This document shows positions 14,314-22,330 of a stretch of DNA of 42,788 bases, piece by piece. The DNA lies in the IMG/VR virus record IMGVR_UViG_3300030116_001948, positions 1-42,788 of that record, one strand, 5' to 3'. The notes under the pieces are model-generated. The model was not told the DNA's origin. It was given only the letters and a program-made list of their open reading frames with translations, and ran no database searches. Position 1 is the stretch's first letter; each line of letters begins with the position of its first letter. Source of the stretch: a virus. The position numbers and the translations under genes were made by a program.

Positions 14314-14344
14314 GCTGGCTATGTAGTAATGCTATGTAGCCAGC
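14314..14344 (+). other. intercistronic hairpin before the 641-aa gene
   Basis: GCTGGCTA (14314-14321) pairs perfectly with TAGCCAGC (14337-14344); the stem continues with two wobbles and three further pairs to about 13 bp and a 5-base loop. The bases after it (ATAACCCAAG) are not U-rich. It lies between the ubiquitin-like candidate and the next gene, which could therefore be separated by RNA cleavage or partial termination so that the small protein is made in excess. Confidence 0.65.
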
Positions 14345-14365
14345 ATAACCCAAGAGAGGAAAAGA

Positions 14366-16291
14366 ATGGAAAATGTAGTAAGTAATAATGTTGATATAGA
14401 TATACAATCTATTGCAACAGAATTAGTTATTGGTCCACAAGAAAAGTTGATGAGACAAATCAATGAGTTGAACAATAACTATATTACCAGAACATATATG
14501 TATGGTAATCGTTCAGTTCTTGAACCATTAAAACCATTAGGTATTACACATACATACAGATGGAAACCTGGTTACAAAAATATTATACTTGAAACAATCA
14601 ATACTAGATTTGACCAGTATAATAAGAATACATCTAGTTTAGAAACATTGCTTCTTAATAGACCAGAGAGAATGCGTTGGAACAAAAAGAACTTTATTAG
14701 TTCTATTCTAGACATAGATTCAACACTCAAAGACTTGAGAAAAAGAGGAATCAATATGGATAGTACTGTTGAAACAGCAGTAGAAACATTTGATGAAGTT
14801 ATATCTTTATTTCAAGACAGAGTAAAGTATGCAGAAGATTTTCTTGCAGCGTTTGATAATATAGATATACATTCTTACATCAGATATGCAGATATGCAAG
14901 AAGATGATAATGTATACAATGAAATGATGAAGTGGAAGACAGCTTCAATTAATGTAGAACTTAAGTTCAAAGAACCACACATTAATATCTATGGTCCAGA
15001 TAGAGATAGCAATACACAGTTGCTTGCAAAAGTTCCTACAGAACCTATCTATCTACACTTTGAAATGCCAATATCACATTTAGTTAATGGATTGTTTGGT
15101 AAAGACATAGATGATATTACACATAATGATTTGACACCAAGTAATAAATATGAAAGCGTTACAACATCACAAAGAAATAGTGGGCTGTATAGATTTTCAC
15201 AAGGTGTTAAAGTAGTTGGTAAATGGTTAGGTAGAACACCTGATACTGACTCAAGAAACAGATTGTATGAACATCCATTTATGTCTTCAGTGTCAGAATT
15301 GTATGTAGATATACAAGGCACATCATACTGGACTCATTGGGGTGAAGATGAAGAACAGTATCAAAATAATATTTGCTTTGGTAACTTGCAAGATGAAGTA
15401 TACAATGCATTTTCTAAGTTAAATATTATTGGATTGATACAGATACTTAATTCATGGCAAACATATAAGTGTGGAGTTACTGGTCCATTGAACTCTATAC
15501 CTTTTTCAATACTATATCTAGACCAAGACTATCATGAAGACTTGCCACTTGCTATTGGTATGTCTATTGATAGTATGTATTCTAGAGTATTGCAAATGTT
15601 TGGTATGCATGCTGGTGTAGCAGAAGGTCCAACAACAACATACCGCAGTGAGAGTCAGTATGGACATAGTGGTATGGAATGGAACTATAGATCTGATTGG
15701 TATGAACAAACAAACTATACAGTTAAACAAAATAAAATTGTATGTGGTTGGGACTTTACTTTAGATAATTGGTTACCACTAGAATCTCAAGTAAGAGAAG
15801 TTTGTGATGACCATCATTACAAGAAAGTCTTTCAAAATCTTGGTCCAGATTCATTACCATTTGAGGATGTTAACTATGATAATATCAATGATACTCACAA
15901 AGAAATACAAGATAATTATATTTGTAGAGTTCAAGAATGTATTATTGATGATATTATAGCTACAGTACATTGGTTTTATGATAATAATTGTCAGTCTATG
16001 GACTCAATAGAGTTTGCATATATGGTAGACTTTCTATACAGAGTTGGTTACTTCGACCAAGAAGTACCACTTTTATTAGAAGCAACTAATAGAGTACAAG
16101 GTATGCTTAGAATGACAACACAAAGTTTGCCTTCAACAACACAAGACTTAGAACTTGAAAGTGAAGACCAAACAAATATCATAGAAGAAGTAGTATCAGA
16201 AGAACAAGAACCAGAAGAAGAGCTAAGTTATGAAGAACAAATGAATGCTTATAACTGGGAGAGGAGAATGAGAAATGTCGTTCAAGATTAG
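14366..16291 (+). CDS. large protein with possible E2-like domain (641 aa)
   Basis: Start ATG 14366 follows GAGAGG. Residues 1-190 are helical; a beta-rich part follows (ASINVELKFKEPHINIYGP at 193-211, EPIYLHFEMPISHLV at 226-240). Residues 303-305 are His-Pro-Phe and 335-339 are Asn-Ile-Cys-Phe-Gly, then helix (NIIGLIQILNSWQTYKCG). The order beta strands, His-Pro, about 30 residues, I-C-x-G and helix is reminiscent of ubiquitin-conjugating E2 enzymes, with Cys337 as the possible thioester site. This is weak homology by eye. The C-terminus is acidic (EDQTNIIEEVVSEEQEPEEE). It overlaps the JAB gene by 17 bases. A fused E3- or substrate-binding function of the large N-terminal part is possible but unproven. 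Confidence 0.5.
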   Translation: MENVVSNNVDIDIQSIATELVIGPQEKLMRQINELNNNYITRTYMYGNRSVLEPLKPLGITHTYRWKPGYKNIILETINTRFDQYNKNTSSLETLLLNRPERMRWNKKNFISSILDIDSTLKDLRKRGINMDSTVETAVETFDEVISLFQDRVKYAEDFLAAFDNIDIHSYIRYADMQEDDNVYNEMMKWKTASINVELKFKEPHINIYGPDRDSNTQLLAKVPTEPIYLHFEMPISHLVNGLFGKDIDDITHNDLTPSNKYESVTTSQRNSGLYRFSQGVKVVGKWLGRTPDTDSRNRLYEHPFMSSVSELYVDIQGTSYWTHWGEDEEQYQNNICFGNLQDEVYNAFSKLNIIGLIQILNSWQTYKCGVTGPLNSIPFSILYLDQDYHEDLPLAIGMSIDSMYSRVLQMFGMHAGVAEGPTTTYRSESQYGHSGMEWNYRSDWYEQTNYTVKQNKIVCGWDFTLDNWLPLESQVREVCDDHHYKKVFQNLGPDSLPFEDVNYDNINDTHKEIQDNYICRVQECIIDDIIATVHWFYDNNCQSMDSIEFAYMVDFLYRVGYFDQEVPLLLEATNRVQGMLRMTTQSLPSTTQDLELESEDQTNIIEEVVSEEQEPEEELSYEEQMNAYNWERRMRNVVQD

Positions 16292-17165
16292 TAAGAATGA
16301 TTGGAATAAAGTAATCAATTACTCAAAGTATGCTTGGGATGAGCATGGTTCTGAGATAGGTGGTTATATGGTAGTAATTAAAGAAGATGATGAGTTTATC
16401 ATAAAAGAGCCAGTGATATTAGAACAAGAAATATCAGCAGGTAATACCGTGATAAAGAAAGAAGCACTTGCAAAGTATCAACAGAAAGCAGCAATGCAAC
16501 ATGGTACAGATGTATACTTTTGTTGGTGGCATAGTCATCATACTATGAGTGCTTTTTGGTCTGGTACAGACTTAAATGCTATTCAACAATCAAGACATAG
16601 TGATGTATCTTTTAGTCTAGTTGTTAACCTTAAAGAAGAATATTTGTTTAGGGTTAGCATCTGGGAACCTGTAGAAGTACATGTAGATGTTGCGATTGAA
16701 ATACAAGGTAAAGATGATATACCTAAATATATTATCAATGATGTTGAGTCTCTGTGCAGTAAGCCTAAACCTGTTAGTATAGTTAAAACAGGTAGATCTA
16801 AGTATGAATATGGTGGATATGGTTTATCGTACCCAGACAAAATGCAAACAGTTCTTGCCTTAGATACTAAGTCTCAAGACACTGAGCTAGTTAACTTAGA
16901 AGCTAAATTAGATAACATATTGTTAGATTATATATCTAGTAATGATGATTACAAAAAGTATAAATCAAAAGTTAGAAAGCTAAACAAAAGTCTAGAAAAA
17001 GATGGTAGTCAACTTAGAGTTGGTATAGTATCAGAAGAAAATATTGACACAGTAATACATTTTGCAGAAGCAGAAAGTTATATACATCGTGTTGGTTTAC
17101 CTTTTGATGAAGAAGCTATTCTAGAATTACATCAATATAATAAAGCATGGGAGAAGTTCAAATGA
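16275..17165 (+). CDS. JAB/JAMM (MPN) metalloprotease (296 aa)
   Basis: All zinc-site elements are visible: Glu27 in GSEIGGYMVV, then His86-Ser-His88, seven residues, Ser96 and Asp99 (HSHHTMSAFWSGTD). This is the exact H-x-H-x7-S-x2-D pattern of active JAMM isopeptidases, which cleave after ubiquitin-like Gly-Gly ends. The domain covers roughly residues 5-140. The C-terminal 150 residues are helical (YKSKVRKLNKSLEKDG) and of unknown role. The gene overlaps both neighbours (17 bases upstream; ATGA with the E1-like gene), so all three are co-translated. It could also act as a processing or deconjugating enzyme for the small protein at 13973. Confidence 0.9.
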   Translation: MSFKISKNDWNKVINYSKYAWDEHGSEIGGYMVVIKEDDEFIIKEPVILEQEISAGNTVIKKEALAKYQQKAAMQHGTDVYFCWWHSHHTMSAFWSGTDLNAIQQSRHSDVSFSLVVNLKEEYLFRVSIWEPVEVHVDVAIEIQGKDDIPKYIINDVESLCSKPKPVSIVKTGRSKYEYGGYGLSYPDKMQTVLALDTKSQDTELVNLEAKLDNILLDYISSNDDYKKYKSKVRKLNKSLEKDGSQLRVGIVSEENIDTVIHFAEAESYIHRVGLPFDEEAILELHQYNKAWEKFK

Positions 17166-17815
17166 TAGGAACAAGATACAGTGCCATTGTAGATGGTCTG
17201 AATAATCATACTTATCATATCCTTGGTTGCGGTGCTATTGGTAGTGCCGCAGCTACTCAGATAGTTAGAATGGGTGGTGATAATATCAAGTTATATGATT
17301 ATGATGAAGTCAATACAGAAAATATTGGCGTATCAATGTACGGACATAAAGATCTAGGAAGATCTAAAGTTGCAGCATTGAAAGATATGTTGGAGGATAT
17401 TAATCCTTCAGCTAGTATTACAGCATTTAACGAAGAGTTTTTAGAACATGAATGTACAGATAGTGATATTATTGTTTTAGGTTTTGATTCAATGAATGCA
17501 AGAGAGTATGCTGTTAGAAGAGTATTGCAAAAGAAAAGACCATATCTATTGATAGATGGTCGTATGGGTGCAGAACATTATCAACAGTATACTTTTAAGA
17601 ATCCTACTATCAAGCAGTATATGGCTACTTGGTATTCAGATGATGAGGGTAGTGAAGCACCATGCAATGCAAAGGCTACAAGCTATTGCAGTAATATGTC
17701 TGGTAGTTTCATATGTAATTCTATTAAGAAAGTTATTAATGGAGAACCATATCAATCAAGATTCTCTTTTAATTTTCCTAATATGTTACTAAATTCTGAA
17801 GGATTTAATACGTAA
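17162..17815 (+). CDS. E1/ThiF-like adenylating enzyme (217 aa)
   Basis: I place the start at ATG 17162 (ATGA overlap; GGGAGAAG upstream) rather than the in-frame 17147. A Rossmann ATP-binding motif is present, YHILGCGAIGSAA (residues 18-30, G22-x-G24-x-x-G27), followed by LYDYDEVNTENIG (Asp46, Asp48), GRSKV with Lys69, and GFDSMNAREYAV with Asp109. Cys168 (APCNAKATSYC) and Cys176 are candidates for the catalytic cysteine or a metal site. These are the features of enzymes that adenylate the C-terminal Gly of ubiquitin-like proteins (MoeB, ThiF, E1). At 217 aa it holds only the adenylation domain. With the JAB gene next to it, a substrate ending in Gly-Gly is expected nearby. Confidence 0.88.
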   Translation: MIGTRYSAIVDGLNNHTYHILGCGAIGSAAATQIVRMGGDNIKLYDYDEVNTENIGVSMYGHKDLGRSKVAALKDMLEDINPSASITAFNEEFLEHECTDSDIIVLGFDSMNAREYAVRRVLQKKRPYLLIDGRMGAEHYQQYTFKNPTIKQYMATWYSDDEGSEAPCNAKATSYCSNMSGSFICNSIKKVINGEPYQSRFSFNFPNMLLNSEGFNT

Positions 17816-17822
17816 TAAAACT

Positions 17823-17879
17823 GGTGTGGCGGCTATATACCTCTCTATATCCACTATCTATCTCAGAAGTCGCCACATC
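17823..17879 (+). other. hairpin between the E1-like and zinc-ribbon genes
   Basis: TGTGGCG (17825-17831) pairs with CGCCACA (17871-17877), with a further wobble and pairs extending it to about 11 bp. The 35-base loop has an inner hairpin ATATA/TATAT. The bases after the outer stem are TCTAATAATG, not a U-run. It divides the ubiquitin-like cassette from the replication genes and could terminate, process or protect the mRNA. Confidence 0.6.
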
Positions 17880-17898
17880 TAATAATGAAAGGAAAGTT

Positions 17899-18180
17899 AT
17901 GTCAAATAAAAAAGACACAACATGGTCAATAAAACATGAGGGTAAATTAAATCCTAATAATATCATCTTCAGTAATAAATATAAAGAACTATCAGAAAAA
18001 CTTAAAGAAGTTGATGATTCAATAAAACAAATAGAAGATGATCCAGGATTGTTAGTATGTACAATATGTAATACAGGTTCAAACCCAGCAGGACATGCTG
18101 AAGAATTTGGTGATATATGGGTTGCATACTGTCATGGTTGTGGTGATTATGGTGAGTTTGTTTATGAAAAAGACTTGTAA
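17899..18180 (+). CDS. zinc-ribbon protein (93 aa)
   Basis: Start ATG 17899 with AAAGGAAAG upstream; the longer frame from a GTG at 17826 lies in a hairpin and is less likely. After a charged N-terminus (MSNKKDTTWSIKHEGKLNPN) and a helix (YKELSEKLKEVDDSIKQ), the C-terminal part has two Cys-x2-Cys knuckles, VCTICNTG and YCHGCGDYG, about 24 residues apart. That is the layout of a zinc ribbon able to bind DNA, RNA or protein. It opens the replication section. Confidence 0.75.
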   Translation: MSNKKDTTWSIKHEGKLNPNNIIFSNKYKELSEKLKEVDDSIKQIEDDPGLLVCTICNTGSNPAGHAEEFGDIWVAYCHGCGDYGEFVYEKDL

Positions 18181-18252
18181 AAGTAAATACTATTTAGTAT
18201 ATTACAAGGCTCAATAGAGTTAATAATAAAAGTAAATGAAAGGCAATTGAAT

Positions 18253-18831
18253 ATGAAGTTCAAAGGTAAAAACTATACTGAAGTCAAAGACCGTATAGAA
18301 GCATTTCTAACTGAATTCCCTGAAGCAACAATAGATAATATGTTAGTATCTGTTAATAGCATAACTGATACACCTACAGGTGAAAGATGTAATGAATATA
18401 TGGTTAGGTCAACAGTATATCCTGACAAAGCAAACAAACCTGATTGGTTTTACGTAGGTCATGCAGCTGAGCGTGACAATACAGGGTTTGTTAACAAAAC
18501 ATCAGCACTAGAAAACTGTGAAACATCAGCAGCTGGTAGAGCATTAGCTTTTGCTGGCTATGGTGGTGGATATGCAATAGCTTCCAAAGAAGAAGTTGAT
18601 AATGCAAAAGCTGCACAAAAGAAATCACATGTAACTACTAAAATGTTAGAAGAGTTAGATGCTAATTTCAAAAAAGCTACACCGTTTTTAGATGAAGCAA
18701 TGTTGAAAAAGTATCATGAACAGCGTAGTGCTGGATACTTTGATACTAAACTTAGAGTTAATGCTACAACACAATACTTTAATCAAATGATTAAGGAGGG
18801 CAAAAGTGAAGAAAAAACGAATGCCAAGTGA
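18253..18831 (+). CDS. ERF/Sak-like single-strand annealing protein candidate (192 aa)
   Basis: Start ATG 18253 with AAAGG upstream; the in-frame TTG 18247 is a less likely alternative. The N-terminal part (YTEVKDRIEAFLTEFPEATI) and the motif ENCETSAAGRALAFAGYGGG (residues 87-106), followed by IASKEEVDNAKAAQ, match a recurring phage family related to ERF/Sak3-type single-strand annealing or ssDNA-binding proteins (from memory). The helical C-terminus (KMLEELDANFKKATPFLDEA) suits an oligomer. It lies directly before two further replication genes and an SSB-like gene, which fits recombination or lagging-strand support. Confidence 0.65.
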   Translation: MKFKGKNYTEVKDRIEAFLTEFPEATIDNMLVSVNSITDTPTGERCNEYMVRSTVYPDKANKPDWFYVGHAAERDNTGFVNKTSALENCETSAAGRALAFAGYGGGYAIASKEEVDNAKAAQKKSHVTTKMLEELDANFKKATPFLDEAMLKKYHEQRSAGYFDTKLRVNATTQYFNQMIKEGKSEEKTNAK

Positions 18832-19069
18832 GCATAGAATCTCAGGTTTAAAACAAGGCGATATCCAAACAATATCAAATGACTTTGGTGAGTTTATATT
18901 ATTAAGACTACCATTGGATGACGGTGAGTATGGATATCAAAAGATCAATACGAGTAAAGTTATTGATGTAGTTCAAGAACATTGTGATACACATAATGAT
19001 ATGATGAATGATGCAATAGCAGAAAAGACTCAAGATTATATAAACGACAACCGCATGGAGGATGCATAA
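18806..19069 (+). CDS. small protein, hypothetical (87 aa)
   Basis: It begins with GTG 18806 after AAGGAGG and overlaps the annealing-protein gene by 26 bases. The text is MKKKRMPSEHRISGLKQGD, a beta-like stretch (GEFILLRLPLDDGEYGYQKI) and an acidic helix (DVVQEHCDTHNDMMNDAIA). It is probably co-translated with the replication genes around it. I do not recognise the family. Confidence 0.7.
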   Translation: MKKKRMPSEHRISGLKQGDIQTISNDFGEFILLRLPLDDGEYGYQKINTSKVIDVVQEHCDTHNDMMNDAIAEKTQDYINDNRMEDA

Positions 19070-19070
19070 T

Positions 19071-19616
19071 ATGGCTATAACAGGTACTAAATATAGTAAC
19101 GCTAGCAAAACACTTAAAAACTATTTTGTTAATGATTGTACTATAACAGATGTTCAAGTTATGGATTCACAATACGCAGACTTAAGTTTGAAATTGTTAT
19201 TAGAAGATGATAATAATGGATATACTTATACTTGCTTTGTAAACCAGAAATTTGACAAAGATACAAACGGAGTTGTAACAGGTTTATCTTATCCAGATGA
19301 CTTGAATACTTTGTTTGTTGCAACAAAATGTGATCTGAATGTAAGTGATAATGGTGTTTTAGATACTAAATCACTTGATTCTTTAACTGATAAGAAAGTC
19401 TCATGTATTACCTACAAATCAACAGGTAAATACAAAAGACAAACTTGGGGTGTAGTTTCAAGTCCAGAAACTAAAGAACAGCTTGAGTCACGTTTTAATC
19501 AACAATTAAAGAAAGGCTATCCTAAAGACTACGATAAAGGTATACCATCTCAAGAAGAAACCGAGTATGTTGAACAAGCAAAAGAAGTATTTGCTGGAAG
19601 TGAAGCACCGTTTTAA
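19071..19616 (+). CDS. single-stranded DNA-binding protein candidate (181 aa)
   Basis: Start ATG 19071 fits GGAGG upstream; the frame could be read three codons earlier (19062) but the spacing is too short. Residues 1-115 alternate short beta-like segments (ITDVQVMDSQYADLSLKLLL, GYTYTCFVNQKFD), compatible with an OB fold. The C-terminus is acidic and ends GSEAPF, much like the acidic '-DIPF' tips by which SSB proteins recruit partners. It sits just before the primase-helicase. The OB fold itself cannot be shown by eye. An alternative is a helicase-loader-like accessory. Confidence 0.55.
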   Translation: MAITGTKYSNASKTLKNYFVNDCTITDVQVMDSQYADLSLKLLLEDDNNGYTYTCFVNQKFDKDTNGVVTGLSYPDDLNTLFVATKCDLNVSDNGVLDTKSLDSLTDKKVSCITYKSTGKYKRQTWGVVSSPETKEQLESRFNQQLKKGYPKDYDKGIPSQEETEYVEQAKEVFAGSEAPF

Positions 19617-19867
19617 TGACAGCTTCAGATATCGTAATAGCTTGGATTAAATCTAAGAAAGCAAACACAGATGTGTTTTGGAGTTACGATTTAGAGAGTA
19701 GTCTACCTACATATGGTAGGCTTGCTCATCAAAAAATACATACAGCAAGTACTTATGCTAGAGCATTTAGAAAGATACGTGAAAGTAATACTTTAGATGC
19801 ACATGGCATAACACTTGAAGAGGTTGAACATAACAATGGGAAAGTAAAGGGATGGAAAATAGGATAG
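19616..19867 (+). CDS. small winged-helix-like protein (83 aa)
   Basis: ATG 19616 overlaps the TAA of the SSB-like gene (TAATG), and the frame overlaps the primase-helicase start by 16 bases. The sequence (MTASDIVIAWIKSKKANTDV, RLAHQKIHTASTYARAFRKI, LEEVEHNNGKVKGWKIG) has a pattern of three helices and a terminal beta hairpin, as in small winged-helix DNA-binding domains. Position suggests a replication accessory or initiator aid. This fold call is by pattern only. Confidence 0.6.
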   Translation: MTASDIVIAWIKSKKANTDVFWSYDLESSLPTYGRLAHQKIHTASTYARAFRKIRESNTLDAHGITLEEVEHNNGKVKGWKIG

Positions 19868-21642
19868 TAGAAGTAGTTCAAGGTAATGTTAATCAACGTA
19901 ATAAATTAGTTACGTATGAACAATACCTGAAACTAGAAGAACAAAACACTTTTAAAAAAGAAATGTATAGGTCTTACTATATGTTTGATAATACATTACA
20001 AGCACATGTCATAGCTAATAAAAGTGTTAAGGGATATAACGGTTTAGTGTATCCAGATAGATTAATTATAGACTTGGATAAAGGAGATATAGATGGAGAA
20101 AATCTACAAAATTATCTCAAACATGTTTGTAATGAGTTGTTTGATTTTGGTATTGATAGTAGGCACGTCAATGTTTGGTTTAGTGGTACTGGCTATCATA
20201 TTGAGTTACTTAATGTATTTGGGTTTCAACCTAATAAAAACCTACATACAAAAGTTAAGGCAACTTTAAGTGAACATTTTAGTTTTGGTGATAATATATA
20301 TGATAAGACTAGAATCATTAGATCAAAATGGTCTTTGAATACTAAAACTAATTTGTATAAAGTTTGGATACCATTAGAAGATATATGGACAATATCTTAT
20401 GATGATGTATGCAAGTATGCTAAATCAAAAACAGCATACAATAAGTATACAGCAAGTAAACCTAATTTTTATGCAACATTAAACTCAGAAGATGTTGTTA
20501 TAGAACCATACTTACAAACTTCTATTATAGCTAGCCCTAGCAATAGTGCTAGCCTTACACCCATGCGTACTGGAGATACTAATTCAGTAGTTACATGTGT
20601 GCAACATATATTTAATGAAGGACCTACACAAGGTTCACGCAATAAAAATATGATGCGTATGGTAAGCTCATGGAAGCGAGCTGGAATACCATTTATTGTT
20701 ACGTTAAACGGAATGATTAAGTGGTCACAAGGTGAGCTAGATACAAATGAAATAGAACGTACTGTTATGAATGTGTACGACAACCAGTACATTTACGGAT
20801 GTGATGATGCAATACTTATGGAGTATTGTGATCCTAAATGTATACACTTTAAACGTAAAGATTATGTATTAGATATTCGAGATGTTGATTCATTAGAAGA
20901 TACATTCAAAGAATATATACAGAAAGACTTTACTAAACGCAGTATTAATATTCAAGATGTATTTCCTGGAGGACCAGATTACTTGTTTAAACCTGGTGAA
21001 TTAGTAGTCTTCAGTGGTGATACTGGTATGGGTAAGACTGCATTTGTACAAAATCTTGTAGCTAAATCTAAAAAAGATACTTTGTTTCTATCATTAGAAA
21101 TGAATGAAATATTAATATGGAGACGATTTGCACAGATAATTAAGGAACAATCTAGTGATTGGGTAATGAACCAATACAAGAGTAATCCAGATTTTTCTGT
21201 AAAAGATTTGTTAGACCATATTAAAATAATGGTAATAGCACCAGAGATTGAAGCTGTAAAGAAAGTAGTAGCGCAATATGAACCTAATATATTAGTAGTA
21301 GATACTACTGATGAGATGCAAGTAGATAGATTTGATGGTGAAATACAAAAACAAAATGTTGTTATAGATGCATTGAAACAAATAGCACAACGTAATAATA
21401 CTTTGATATTTGCTATACACCACTTGAATAAAGCTAGTGCTTCACAAGGTACAGTTGGGTTACACTCTTTAAAAGGTTCGTCAAATGTAGTACAAAAAGC
21501 AGATAAAGTTATTGTTTTAAAAGGTAATCGTAACGAAATTTATAGAACTGTTATGTCTGAGAAATCAAGAGATGACGGTAAGTTAGAATTTGTTACAGAG
21601 TTTCACCCTGAAACAATGACATTTAAACGAATAGAACTTTGA
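19852..21642 (+). CDS. primase-helicase, AEP-type primase fused to DnaB/RecA-like helicase (596 aa)
   Basis: The N-terminal part resembles archaeo-eukaryotic primases: LIIDLDKGDI with Asp74 and Asp76, then VWFSGTGYHIELL (Ser111 to His116). A Cys cluster follows (C317, C326, C330), which may bind zinc. From residue 384 a RecA-like helicase core starts: Walker A GDTGMGKT (389-396), LFLSLEMNE (411-419), Walker B ILVVDTTD (480-487), FAIHHLNKA (520-528) and KGSSNVVQKADKVIVLKG near 541-558. This combines primer synthesis and DNA unwinding in one chain, as known in several phages. It is the replication hub here. Start ATG 19852 is within the end of the previous gene. Confidence 0.88.
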   Translation: MENRIVEVVQGNVNQRNKLVTYEQYLKLEEQNTFKKEMYRSYYMFDNTLQAHVIANKSVKGYNGLVYPDRLIIDLDKGDIDGENLQNYLKHVCNELFDFGIDSRHVNVWFSGTGYHIELLNVFGFQPNKNLHTKVKATLSEHFSFGDNIYDKTRIIRSKWSLNTKTNLYKVWIPLEDIWTISYDDVCKYAKSKTAYNKYTASKPNFYATLNSEDVVIEPYLQTSIIASPSNSASLTPMRTGDTNSVVTCVQHIFNEGPTQGSRNKNMMRMVSSWKRAGIPFIVTLNGMIKWSQGELDTNEIERTVMNVYDNQYIYGCDDAILMEYCDPKCIHFKRKDYVLDIRDVDSLEDTFKEYIQKDFTKRSINIQDVFPGGPDYLFKPGELVVFSGDTGMGKTAFVQNLVAKSKKDTLFLSLEMNEILIWRRFAQIIKEQSSDWVMNQYKSNPDFSVKDLLDHIKIMVIAPEIEAVKKVVAQYEPNILVVDTTDEMQVDRFDGEIQKQNVVIDALKQIAQRNNTLIFAIHHLNKASASQGTVGLHSLKGSSNVVQKADKVIVLKGNRNEIYRTVMSEKSRDDGKLEFVTEFHPETMTFKRIEL

Positions 21643-21653
21643 AAGGAAGTTGA

Positions 21654-21857
21654 ATGATAAAAAAAATAAAACATCATAATGATCGTAACAACATTACAAC
21701 TAAGATCAGATTTTTTAATGTATTTGATATTGGTTGGTATGTTACTAGAAACATGGGTATACATAGAGGTATCTTGATAGGAGTAGGTAATCAACAATTA
21801 CACCTGACTTTTAGAAGATGGGATACAACTATGTTAAATAAAACTTATGACGCATAG
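21654..21857 (+). CDS. small hypothetical protein (67 aa)
   Basis: ATG 21654 follows AAGGAAG. The frame reads MIKKIKHHNDRNNITTKIRF, then FFNVFDIGWYVTRNMGIHRG and LIGVGNQQLHLTFRRWD, a pattern that could be a small beta-barrel or hairpin protein. It is overlapped by the resolvase start by 11 bases. Located between primase-helicase and resolvase, it may be an accessory; there is no recognised motif. Confidence 0.65.
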   Translation: MIKKIKHHNDRNNITTKIRFFNVFDIGWYVTRNMGIHRGILIGVGNQQLHLTFRRWDTTMLNKTYDA

Positions 21858-22185
21858 AAACAAAGTTCGTGGCAACAACCTTGAAAGAGAAGTTGTTAAT
21901 GCAGCTAAAGAAGTAGGGCTCTCAAGCAAGAGAGCCTATGCTTCTGATGGTAGGTCATTAGGAAAGTCTGAAGTAGTTGATGTCATAGTAGAAGATTATT
22001 GTGTACAAGCTAAGCGTAGAAAAAAAATAGCTGAATGGTTATATCCAGAAAACCATGGTGATGATGTAGATGTAGTTGTTACCAGAATGGATAGAAAACA
22101 AGCGTTGGTAGTAATACCACTAAATGAATGGTTAAGATTAATTAAAATAGAAAGGGACAGTAATGCCGAAGATAGAAATAAATAA
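21847..22185 (+). CDS. Hjc-like Holliday junction resolvase (112 aa)
   Basis: A compact PDDEXK-type nuclease: RGNNLEREVV with Glu13, SEVVDVIV with Asp45, and CVQAKRRKK with Gln54-x-Lys56, followed by DVVVTRMDRKQALVVIPLNE. This is the layout of archaeal-type Hjc and phage resolvases, which resolve branched DNA before packaging. The normal Glu of the E-x-K pair is Gln here, a change seen in some family members. Size and position at the end of replication genes support the call. Confidence 0.7.
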   Translation: MTHRNKVRGNNLEREVVNAAKEVGLSSKRAYASDGRSLGKSEVVDVIVEDYCVQAKRRKKIAEWLYPENHGDDVDVVVTRMDRKQALVVIPLNEWLRLIKIERDSNAEDRNK

Positions 22186-22330
22186 AGATGATGCGGTAGC
22201 TATTATTAAATTAGCAAGTAAATTAATTATTGCTATTGAAAATAGTAAACATAATGAAACAATTAGAAAAAGCGAAGATAATGTAGATAGTACTGATGGC
22301 TATGTCAATCAAAGCGGGGGTTACGAATGA
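22163..22330 (+). CDS. small hypothetical protein (55 aa)
   Basis: The frame MPKIEINKDDAVAIIKLASK continues IIAIENSKHNETIRKSED and ends GGYE. AAAGGGACAG precedes ATG 22163, and the frame overlaps the resolvase end by 23 bases. It has a helix-like body and a polar tail. It is probably translated; function unknown. Confidence 0.55.
   Translation: MPKIEINKDDAVAIIKLASKLIIAIENSKHNETIRKSEDNVDSTDGYVNQSGGYE

Noticed and set aside
17824-17898. Longer start (GTG) for the zinc-ribbon gene
   Set aside because: The extension falls on a strong hairpin and lacks a ribosome site, while ATG 17899 has AAAGGAAAG upstream.
20469-20792. 107-aa minus-strand frame
   Set aside because: Antisense to the primase-helicase gene, no regulatory signals.
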